Source of the DNA: Microthrixaceae bacterium
GTDB lineage: Bacteria > Actinomycetota > Acidimicrobiia > Acidimicrobiales > Acidimicrobilacustridaceae
DNA length: 5,478 bases
Assembly (NCBI GenBank): GCA_023264915.1
Contig: JAHFUU010000214.1
Coordinates: forward strand, 1-5,478
Direction of reading: 5' to 3'
Numbering within the stretch: the stretch's first letter is position 1; each line of letters begins with the position of its first letter. The translations under genes and the position numbers were made by a program. Positions 1 to 5,123 of the stretch are shown piece by piece. The notes under the pieces were generated by a model. It worked only from the letters and a program-made list of their open reading frames with translations, had not been told where the DNA came from and did no database searches.

Positions 1-150
1 ACAGACCTGGTGGGAAGTGCCCACACGGGGTCCATCGGCGCGGTGGTCAGCCCTGGTGACCACTTCACGGTCCGGCTACGCACTCCGTGAGCTGCTTGAG
101 GCATTGCCGGCTGACGCCGAAAGACCAGGGGGGCAGGCAACCCAAGACAC

Positions 151-199
151 CACGAATGCCCCAGCCACGAATGCCCCAGCCACGAATGCCCCAGCCACC
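151..199. repeat. 15-bp tandem repeat, three copies
   Basis: The unit CACGAATGCCCCAGC is repeated perfectly three times (151-165, 166-180, 181-195), followed by a few bases of a fourth. A related GAATGCC word recurs at 209-215, at the edge of the next tract. Read in the frame of the downstream gene it would encode (NAPAT)x3, but this stretch lies before the preferred start, so it is probably untranslated leader. The period is a multiple of three, so copy-number change would not shift a frame. Confidence 0.95.
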
Positions 200-213
200 A
201 CGCTGACCGAATG

Positions 214-234
214 CCGCCGCCGCCGCCGCCGCCG
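214..234. repeat. CCG trinucleotide tract, seven copies
   Basis: Seven uninterrupted CCG triplets lie between the 15-bp and 8-bp repeats. In the downstream gene's frame the tract would give most of a run of eight arginines, an unlikely thing to precede a signal peptide. Its 3' end pairs with the following GGCGGC to make a hairpin (228-244). Confidence 0.95.
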
Positions 235-244
235 TCGTGGCGGC
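228..244 (+). promoter_or_regulatory. GC hairpin in the leader of the surface-protein gene
   Basis: GCCGCC (228-233), loop GTCGT and GGCGGC (239-244) form a perfect six-pair all-GC stem about 30 bases upstream of the ATG at 275. The 8-bp units that follow can each fold as CCGG-CATA-CCGG. A structured leader could limit ribosome access, but no U-tract follows, so it is not a standard terminator. The pairing is seen in the sequence; the regulatory role is inference. Confidence 0.35.
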
Positions 245-273
245 ATACCGGCATACCGGCATACCGGCATACC
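242..273. repeat. 8-bp tandem repeat GGCATACC, four copies
   Basis: Four perfect copies of GGCATACC (242-249, 250-257, 258-265, 266-273) end one base before the ATG at 275. The period is not a multiple of three. Gain or loss of a unit would therefore shift the frame of any translation begun upstream, or move the start codon relative to leader elements by 8 bp. This is the type of tract that mutates by replication slippage. Confidence 0.95.
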
Positions 274-274
274 G

Positions 275-2476
275 ATGATGCGCCATCGAACCTTGCGAGC
301 AACCAGACGTCCCGCACACCTCAAGATGATCGTTCAGTGGGCGGCCGCCGCCTGGGTGCTCGCTTTGGTTTGCGGCACGCCCGCGAACGCCTGGACGCTG
401 CCACAGGTCCTGCATGACCGTGCCGGTGGCCCATCTGTGACCGATTCGACCCAGGTGGCCGTGGTGCGCAACGTGGCCAGCTCTGTGATCGCCTTCACGG
501 GCACCAACCCTGCTGTCAACGGGCAGATCGGGTACGGCCTGATGCTCGGCCCGGACGGGTACGACCCCTGCTCGAGCGGGACCGACACCTTCCACCGCGC
601 CTGCCTGTTCGGAGGGGGCTCTTACTACCACGCCACCTCGGGGTCGATGGCGATGCCATCTGGGATCATCCTGCCGAACAGCGAACCGTCCCAGAGCGGC
701 CCGCCGGGCATCGTCACGCACAACTGGGCGAACAAGGTCTATGACGGCCGCATCGAGATCTACCCCTACGGGCCCGCACAGACCTATGACCCTTGGACCC
801 AAGACGTCGGAGGAGTTCACCTGGATGTTCGCAACGGCGGCAGTGCCGGTGGCAACCAGTTCAGCCTTGCCGGCAACATCGCGGTGAGCCCACCGATCGG
901 GACCGTGCCGCTGCCGGTCACCGGTCAGCAAGGCACGGGCCGTGTCGGTGGCACTGTCTTGTCGAACCCTTCGGCACCGGTCAGCGACGGGAGGTTGCAG
1001 ATCGATCTCTTCGAGACCGACACGAATCACCTCTCAAGTGACGGGCACATCGTCGGGGCGTTCGCCTCGCTTCCGAGCAAGGGCACCCAGTGGACCTCAG
1101 GTGCGGTGTTCGACGGCAGCTACATAGCCTTCATCGAGGACAAGGTCCGCAACAACAAGATCGTGACGCTGCTGAGCATCTCCGGCAACATGACCGTCGA
1201 TCTGGACTTGGATGCCGCCTGCTTCGGCCTGGCCGAGTGCGAGTACGCGCTCGGCGGCCCGCAATCCTTCGCCGGCGGGTTCCACCCGTTGCCCCCTTCT
1301 CGCATACTCGACACGCGCACGGGCCTGGGCCATCTCGGTCCTGGCAAGGTGACCCAGGGAGAGGGCGCGAGCAGCGACCCCAACCCCTTCGTGCGGCTCC
1401 TGTCCCAGTCCAACCACGAGGCGCGCGTGACCGGAGTCGGGGCAGTGCCCGAGCACGGGGTGTCCGCAGTGGTCCTGAACGCGACCGTCGTCTCTCCCAC
1501 CGCGAGCAGCCATCTGACGCTGTTCCCCAAACCCGCGCGCACATCGATCTTCGAGGACCAGTCGTCCTTCGGCGGCGTTCCCACCGCGTCCAACCTCAAC
1601 TTCGTGCCGGGCCAGACCGTCGCCAACCTTGCTGTCGTCAAGGTCGGAGCCGGTGGGGTGGTGCGGATGTTCCAGAGCTCCGGAGAGGTTGATGTGATCC
1701 TCGACGTGGTCGGCTACTTCGACAGTGGCCAGGGTCCAGGCGACGGGTTCGTCGGCGTGACGCCCAGCCGGCTGATGGACACGCGCAGCGGCATCGGTGG
1801 ACCGGCCCGCAAGTTCGGGCCCGCCGAGCAGCGCCAGCTCGCAGTCACCGGAGGGGTTACCACCGTGCCGGCGGACGCGACGGCGGTGGTCGTCAACCTC
1901 ACGGCGACCAACACGGGAGCGAGCTCGCACGTCACGGCTTGGCCGGCCGGTCTGGGCAAGCCCGAGGCCTCCAACCTCAACTTCGGTCCGGGCCAGACCG
2001 TCCCGAACCTGGCCATGGTGCGCGTGGGGGGCGGCGGCCAGATCTCGATCTTCAACAACGCGGGAGACGACGATCTCATCGTGGACGTGGTCGGCTACTT
2101 CGTCTCCTCAGGAGGGGCTTCGTTCACCTCGTCATCCCCGACACGCATCCTCGACTCGCGCTCTGGCGTGGGCCTTGTGGGTCCATGGGGTCCCTCGACG
2201 GCGCGGGACCTGGCAGTCCGCGGCTCGGCGGGAGTGCCACCGGATGCGGTCGGGGTCGTGATGAACACAACGGTCACCCAGCCGAGCGCACCGTCGCACC
2301 TGACGGTCTGGGACCAGGGCGCGCAACGCCCCGAAGCCTCCAACCTGAACTTCGTCGCGGGCCAGACGGTGCCGAACCTGGTCGTGGTCAAGATCGGATC
2401 CAGCGGCCAGGACAGCATCTTCAACAACTCGGGCTCGGTCCACGTGGTCGGCGACGTGAACGGCTGGTTCTCGTGA
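275..2476 (+). CDS. Secreted protein with unknown N-terminal domain and three C-terminal DTR/ASNLNF/GYF repeats
   Basis: An exported protein of about 733 residues from the ATG at 275. Residues 1-39 look like a signal peptide: a basic stretch (RHRTLRATRR...LK), a hydrophobic core at about 22-34, then a TPANA|W cleavage site. The frame stays open back to a GTG at 17, but that would bury the signal peptide about 100 residues in. ATG 326 is another possible start; none of the three has a convincing Shine-Dalgarno. Residues 40-335 form a domain I do not recognise, with four cysteines (99, 110, 316, 322) that may form disulfides. Residues 336-482, 492-609 and 617-732 are three copies of one repeat: a P-[ST]-R-x-[LM]-D-[TS]-R opening, a VV-x-N-x-T strand, ASNLNF-x-x-GQTV-x-NL, and a DVVGYF close (DVNGWF in the last). 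Such repeats occur in secreted actinobacterial proteins. A surface-binding or structural role is inferred; no catalytic motif is visible. Confidence 0.85.
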   Translation: MMRHRTLRATRRPAHLKMIVQWAAAAWVLALVCGTPANAWTLPQVLHDRAGGPSVTDSTQVAVVRNVASSVIAFTGTNPAVNGQIGYGLMLGPDGYDPCSSGTDTFHRACLFGGGSYYHATSGSMAMPSGIILPNSEPSQSGPPGIVTHNWANKVYDGRIEIYPYGPAQTYDPWTQDVGGVHLDVRNGGSAGGNQFSLAGNIAVSPPIGTVPLPVTGQQGTGRVGGTVLSNPSAPVSDGRLQIDLFETDTNHLSSDGHIVGAFASLPSKGTQWTSGAVFDGSYIAFIEDKVRNNKIVTLLSISGNMTVDLDLDAACFGLAECEYALGGPQSFAGGFHPLPPSRILDTRTGLGHLGPGKVTQGEGASSDPNPFVRLLSQSNHEARVTGVGAVPEHGVSAVVLNATVVSPTASSHLTLFPKPARTSIFEDQSSFGGVPTASNLNFVPGQTVANLAVVKVGAGGVVRMFQSSGEVDVILDVVGYFDSGQGPGDGFVGVTPSRLMDTRSGIGGPARKFGPAEQRQLAVTGGVTTVPADATAVVVNLTATNTGASSHVTAWPAGLGKPEASNLNFGPGQTVPNLAMVRVGGGGQISIFNNAGDDDLIVDVVGYFVSSGGASFTSSSPTRILDSRSGVGLVGPWGPSTARDLAVRGSAGVPPDAVGVVMNTTVTQPSAPSHLTVWDQGAQRPEASNLNFVAGQTVPNLVVVKIGSSGQDSIFNNSGSVHVVGDVNGWFS
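1280..1720 (+). repeat. C-terminal protein repeat 1 (147 residues)
   Basis: First of three homologous modules, from FHPLPPSRILDTR to DVVGYF. It is about 30 residues longer than the other two. One extra stretch lies between the DTR motif and the VVLNAT strand. The other is an insert of about a dozen residues just before ASNLNF (around SIFEDQSSFGG). It is the most diverged of the three copies. Confidence 0.85.
1748..2101 (+). repeat. C-terminal protein repeat 2 (118 residues)
   Basis: Second module, from FVGVTPSRLMDTR to DVVGYF. It shares long identical DNA words with repeat 1, such as TCCAACCTCAACTTCG and GACGTGGTCGGCTACTTCG, consistent with internal duplication. It is joined to repeat 1 by a short Gly/Asp linker. 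Confidence 0.88.
2123..2470 (+). repeat. C-terminal protein repeat 3 (116 residues)
   Basis: Third module, from FTSSSPTRILDSR to DVNGWF, with the protein ending one residue later. The terminal motif has drifted from DVVGYF to DVNGWF and the opening from DTR to DSR; the ASNLNF and GQTVPNL core is intact. Confidence 0.87.
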
Positions 2477-2484
2477 CCCTCACG
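2472..2484. terminator. Small hairpin at the convergent gene ends
   Basis: CGTGA-CCC-TCACG is a perfect five-pair inverted repeat overlapping the TGA of the surface-protein gene and filling most of the gap before the end of the peptidase gene. It is the only symmetrical element between the two convergent genes. It is short and lacks a T-tract on either side, so a termination role is a weak inference. Confidence 0.25.
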
Positions 2485-2487
2485 TAG

Positions 2488-3993
2488 CTAGGAAGCCCGA
2501 CCTCCCACAGCATGGGTGCGGCCTCGATGTCTCCCGTGCGCGTCGAGGACGTGTGCGACGGCATGGGTGAGGCCCTTGGCGTAGGGGACGTGGAGGAACT
2601 CGTTGGGGCCATGCGCGTTGGAGTTGGGTCCGAGCACACCCGCCACGACGAACTGGGCGTCTGGGAACCGTCGCCCGAGCATCGCCATGAACGGGATGGT
2701 GCCGCCCTCGCCCATGGATCGCGCGGTCTGGCCGTACGCTGCGAGCGAGGCTTCATCGAGAGCATCTGCCAGCCACGGTGCACCTGGCGGGGCCGCCCAG
2801 CCGGCCTCGGCGGTGAGGACCTCGACCTGGACGGTCGCGCCGAACGGGGGGTCGCGGGTGAGCTCAGCACGCAAGGCCGCGACCGCATCATCAGGGTCAG
2901 CAGTCGGTGGGAGGCGGAACGAGAGCTGGAGCTCGGTCATCGGGAGCAGCACGTTGCCTCCCTCGCCGACGGCGGGGATCCCGCTCGCGGCGATGACCTC
3001 CATGCTGGGTCGCCAGGTCTGGTTCAAGAGCCGCTCGACGGTGTCCTCGACGAGTGGTTGGGTACCGCCCGCGAACGGGAAGCTCGCCCGCAGGCCGCCC
3101 TCGAGACCCTCAGCCGAGCACTGTGCCCGCTCGACCGCTTCGGCGGGAATGGCGACGTTGAGCTCGGGGACGGGCATCTTGCCGGTGAGCGGATCATGGA
3201 TCCGGTCGAGCAGCAAGCGGAGGACGTCGGTGCTCGACGGCACGACCCCTCCAGCCGCACCCGAGTGAACCCCTTCTGTGAGCACGGTCGCGCGCACGTC
3301 CATCGCAGCCATCCCGCGGAGCGAGGTAGTGACCCATAGCCTGTCGTAGCTCTTGGTGCCCGAGTCGAGGCAGATCACCAGATCTACCTGTCCCATCCGG
3401 TCAGCGAGGTGATCGACGTAGGCACCGAGGTCCGGGCTGCCGCTCTCCTCGCTGGCCTCGACGAGCACCACGCAACGGGCGTGCTCGCCGAGACCGGCGT
3501 GGACGGCCTGGATCGCCGTGAGGGCAGCGAAAGCCGCGTAGCCGTCGTCGGCCCCGCCCCGCCCGTAGAGCCGCTCGCCGTCGAGCACCGGGGTCCAGGG
3601 GCCCAGACCTTCCCTCCAGCCTGACATCTCGGGTTGCTTGTCGAGGTGGCCATAGAGCAAGACGGTGCGGGGCGTGGCATCGTCGCTGATCGCATCGGCC
3701 GCGGCGGAGCCCGTCACCGGTGAGGCGCCGGCGGTTGGCGGGATCTCGGCGAGCAGCACGGGCGTACGGTCAGGGAGGTCGACTCGCTCGATGCGCAGCC
3801 CGTCGATCGGGCGGCCGGCGCACCAGTCCCGGATCAGGGTGACTGCCTCATCCATCTGCCCGTGGCTGCGCCATTCGTGATCAAAGGCGGGGGAGAGGCA
3901 TCGGATCCCTATGTAGTCACACAGGGCGGGAAGTACCTCGGCCTCCCAGACCTGGTCGATGAGGGCTCTGGCTTGTGAGTGCGCGATTGCCAC
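2488..3993 (-). CDS. M20-family zinc metallopeptidase / dipeptidase
   Basis: A 501-residue cytoplasmic hydrolase of the M20 (ArgE/DapE/CPG2/carnosinase-like) family, expected to cleave a peptide or amide bond with two zinc ions. The catalytic set is complete: H116 and D118 in YGHLDKQPE, bridging D149 in YGRGGADDGYA, general base E182 and ligand E183 in EASEESGS, D210 in CLDSG, and H461 in NAHGPNEF. H243 in EGVHSG is the conserved histidine of the lid/dimerisation domain, about residues 225-380. Assignments follow the CPG2 pattern. The GHLDKQPE and GADDGYA variants, in place of GHxDVxP and DDKG, mark a particular subgroup. Residues about 86-108 are an Ala/Ser/Asp-rich insert before the first metal strand. 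There is no signal peptide. The start is a GTG, the only in-frame choice that keeps the N-terminal helix, and it lacks a Shine-Dalgarno. The substrate cannot be told from sequence; a dipeptidase or acyl-amino-acid hydrolase is likely. Confidence 0.95.
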   Translation of the reverse strand: MAIAHSQARALIDQVWEAEVLPALCDYIGIRCLSPAFDHEWRSHGQMDEAVTLIRDWCAGRPIDGLRIERVDLPDRTPVLLAEIPPTAGASPVTGSAAADAISDDATPRTVLLYGHLDKQPEMSGWREGLGPWTPVLDGERLYGRGGADDGYAAFAALTAIQAVHAGLGEHARCVVLVEASEESGSPDLGAYVDHLADRMGQVDLVICLDSGTKSYDRLWVTTSLRGMAAMDVRATVLTEGVHSGAAGGVVPSSTDVLRLLLDRIHDPLTGKMPVPELNVAIPAEAVERAQCSAEGLEGGLRASFPFAGGTQPLVEDTVERLLNQTWRPSMEVIAASGIPAVGEGGNVLLPMTELQLSFRLPPTADPDDAVAALRAELTRDPPFGATVQVEVLTAEAGWAAPPGAPWLADALDEASLAAYGQTARSMGEGGTIPFMAMLGRRFPDAQFVVAGVLGPNSNAHGPNEFLHVPYAKGLTHAVAHVLDAHGRHRGRTHAVGGRAS

Positions 3994-3999
3994 GGCCGG

Positions 4000-4005
4000 A
4001 TTCTA
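4000..4005 (-). promoter_or_regulatory. Candidate -10 box for a leaderless peptidase transcript
   Basis: On the minus strand TAGAAT is followed by exactly six bases (CCGGCC) and then the GTG start. A -10 hexamer at this distance would place transcription initiation on the first base of the GTG, and the gene has no Shine-Dalgarno. Leaderless mRNAs starting with ATG or GTG are common in actinobacteria. No -35 match is visible 16-18 bases further upstream. Confidence 0.4.
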
Positions 4006-4006
4006 C

Positions 4007-4016
4007 GGGAGCTCCC
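4007..4016. promoter_or_regulatory. GGGAGCTCCC palindrome next to the candidate -10
   Basis: A perfect 10-bp palindrome lies one base upstream of the TAGAAT box, in what would be the promoter spacer. The position would suit a repressor site, but in DNA this GC-rich such a palindrome may arise by chance. Confidence 0.25.
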
Positions 4017-4034
4017 AGGACCCGGGGCCCGCTG

Positions 4035-4052
4035 CTTGGGCGGCGGCCCAAG
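4035..4052. terminator. Hairpin between the lipoprotein unit and the peptidase gene
   Basis: CTTGGGC (4035-4041), loop GGCG and GCCCAAG (4046-4052) form a perfect seven-pair stem with a four-base loop. It lies about 120 bases past the stop of the second lipoprotein and about 40 bases before the peptidase start, all on the minus strand. It is the best candidate for separating the two transcripts. It lacks a U-tract, which is not unusual in high-GC actinobacteria. The rest of the 3994-4171 spacer shows no gene. Confidence 0.4.
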
Positions 4053-4171
4053 GCTGTCGCGCGAGAGAGGGTCCTTGGCTCGTGATCCTCTGGAGCGGAT
4101 CTCGATGGGTGGGGACATCGAGCGGGGCTTCGCACCGGCCCGACGAGTCATGTGGTTGGGAAACCGACGGG

Positions 4172-4771
4172 TCAGCAGGCTCCAGGATCCGATGAAGTCA
4201 CGGGTGCACTCGTTGCGCCGGCATCTCCGCCAAGGGTCGGATCCGTCCAGGAGTCCTCTGGATGGCCAGCCGTGACAGAGGACCCTGGTGCCACATCGGA
4301 GCCGGCTTCGGTGTGGCCACACTGACCCGGGACCGTGCCGGGTCGTGTCGCCGGAGCCAGCGAGGAGCCGCCCGGACCGTTGCCGCCCGGACCGTTGCCG
4401 CCCGGACCGTTGCCGGTCGCCGGTGGCCCGGTGCCAGGAGGCGCTGGGTACCGGATGGACAGGGTTCCGGCGTCGTCGGTCTGGGTCACGGACAGCTCTC
4501 CTGACACGCCACCCTCGGCACTGAAGGTGCAGTTGAAGGTTGCACCGGCCTCGACCTTGACGTCGGTCGGGCAGGTCACAGCCAGGCCCTTCAGCGAGGG
4601 TTGCTGCTCGGCGATCTTGGCGGAGATCTTCGAGGCGGCGTCAGTCGCCTCGAGCGTGCGGGCACCACAGGACGCCAGGAGCACCCAGGCGGCGACCATC
4701 ACGCACCGAGCCCGCCAGCGCGCCTGGTGTCGTTTGGCCGGTGCCTGCTCAGCCGCCGCTGCTACCGCCAC
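4172..4771 (-). CDS. DUF4333-type lipoprotein with Gly/Pro-rich C-terminal tail
   Basis: A small envelope lipoprotein, paralogous to the one just upstream. The lipobox LASC is textbook; C35 is the lipidation site when counted from the GTG at 4771. The globular part, about residues 35-108, matches the neighbour in its CP...G-[AS]-TFNCT...TQTDD-x-GT framework, with a cysteine pair (C67, C81) at the same spacing, probably a disulfide. It then diverges into a Pro/Gly/Ser/Thr tail of about 90 residues containing NGPGG x3 and two further cysteines (151, 199). The start is uncertain. GTG 4771 gives the basic n-region KRHQARWRAR before the hydrophobic core and overlaps the upstream gene by 23 bp. GTG 4702 or ATG 4699 would leave only about ten uncharged residues before the lipobox. 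No Shine-Dalgarno is seen at any of them, so translational coupling is likely. DUF4333 function is unknown; the tail may be less constrained, as its third codon positions are less GC-biased. Confidence 0.72.
   Translation of the reverse strand: MAVAAAAEQAPAKRHQARWRARCVMVAAWVLLASCGARTLEATDAASKISAKIAEQQPSLKGLAVTCPTDVKVEAGATFNCTFSAEGGVSGELSVTQTDDAGTLSIRYPAPPGTGPPATGNGPGGNGPGGNGPGGSSLAPATRPGTVPGQCGHTEAGSDVAPGSSVTAGHPEDSWTDPTLGGDAGATSAPVTSSDPGAC
4367..4411. repeat. 15-bp tandem repeat encoding NGPGG x3
   Basis: GCCGCCCGGACCGTT is repeated perfectly three times (4367-4381, 4382-4396, 4397-4411). On the minus strand it encodes the GNGPGGNGPGG-type linker that starts the tail of the second lipoprotein. 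Because the period is a multiple of three, copy-number change would lengthen or shorten the linker without breaking the frame. Confidence 0.95.
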
Positions 4772-5111
4772 CGCTGCTGTCGCCGCCGCTCGGCGCCTGG
4801 TCGACCTTGAAGTCAAAGGTCCCGTTGTCATCTGTCTGGGTGGCGGTGATCCCGATGGTCGATCCGTCGTCGGCCTTGAGTGTGCAGTTGAACGTCGAGC
4901 CCGACTTGGCTGGGATGCTGCTCGGACAAGAGACCGTGATGTTCCCGCCCTCGGGACGCTGGGCCTGCAGCTTCTGCTTGATGGCGGTCTCGGCGCTCTT
5001 GCCGTCGATCGTCTTGGAGCACGCGGTGGCTCCGCCGACCGCGATGGCGGCGACCGCCAATGAGATGCCCAGCGGGCGAAGGAGCCGTGCAAGGTCTTTG
5101 TTGGGTCTCAT
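4749..5111 (-). CDS. DUF4333-type small lipoprotein
   Basis: A 120-residue lipoprotein. Residues 1-30 are a signal peptide with a basic start (RPNKDLARLLR), a hydrophobic core (about 14-27) and the lipobox ATAC; C31 would be lipidated and the protein anchored on the outer face of the cytoplasmic membrane. Residues 31-104 form a DUF4333-type domain: a helical K-x-I-x-x-K-L-x-x-Q segment, then CPSSI...SGSTFNCT with the C62/C76 pair (probable disulfide), then an ITATQTDDNGTFDF strand. The last 15 or so residues are a Gly/Ser linker. The ATG is supported by a good Shine-Dalgarno, GAAAGGA, five bases upstream. It is the first gene of a unit with the paralogous lipoprotein downstream. The domain family is widespread in actinobacteria, including mycobacteria, and its function is unknown. 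Confidence in the domain call comes from recognised motifs, not a profile search. Confidence 0.9.
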   Translation of the reverse strand: MRPNKDLARLLRPLGISLAVAAIAVGGATACSKTIDGKSAETAIKQKLQAQRPEGGNITVSCPSSIPAKSGSTFNCTLKADDGSTIGITATQTDDNGTFDFKVDQAPSGGDSSGGGSSGG

Positions 5112-5115
5112 CGTG

Positions 5116-5123
5116 TTCCTTTC
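5116..5123 (-). promoter_or_regulatory. Ribosome binding site of the first lipoprotein
   Basis: Minus-strand GAAAGGAA sits four bases before the ATG at 5111, with the AAAGGA core five bases away. It is the only clear Shine-Dalgarno in the window and fixes this start. Confidence 0.75.

Noticed and set aside
17..274. In-frame extension of the surface-protein gene back to a GTG at 17, with NAPAT x3 and an eight-arginine run
   Set aside because: It would place the signal peptide about 100 residues inside the protein, there is no good ribosome binding site, and the stretch is dominated by tandem repeats. It is kept only as an alternative in the phase-variation idea.
65..1930. Long minus-strand open frames opposite the surface-protein gene
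   Set aside because: They are antisense to a gene with clear domain structure, give Arg/Gly/His-rich products without motifs, and are expected in GC-rich DNA with few stop codons.
2512..3339. A 275-residue plus-strand open frame opposite the M20 gene
   Set aside because: It is the complement of a well-supported enzyme, its composition is random-looking, and no domain is visible.
4311..4322. Perfect 12-bp palindrome GTGTGGCCACAC
   Set aside because: It lies inside the lipoprotein tail coding region, with no promoter nearby and no second copy, so it is most easily explained as chance.
4335..5063. A 242-residue plus-strand open frame opposite the lipoproteins
   Set aside because: Both lipoproteins have lipoboxes and shared motifs on the other strand. 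This frame is an Ala/Arg/Gly-rich shadow.
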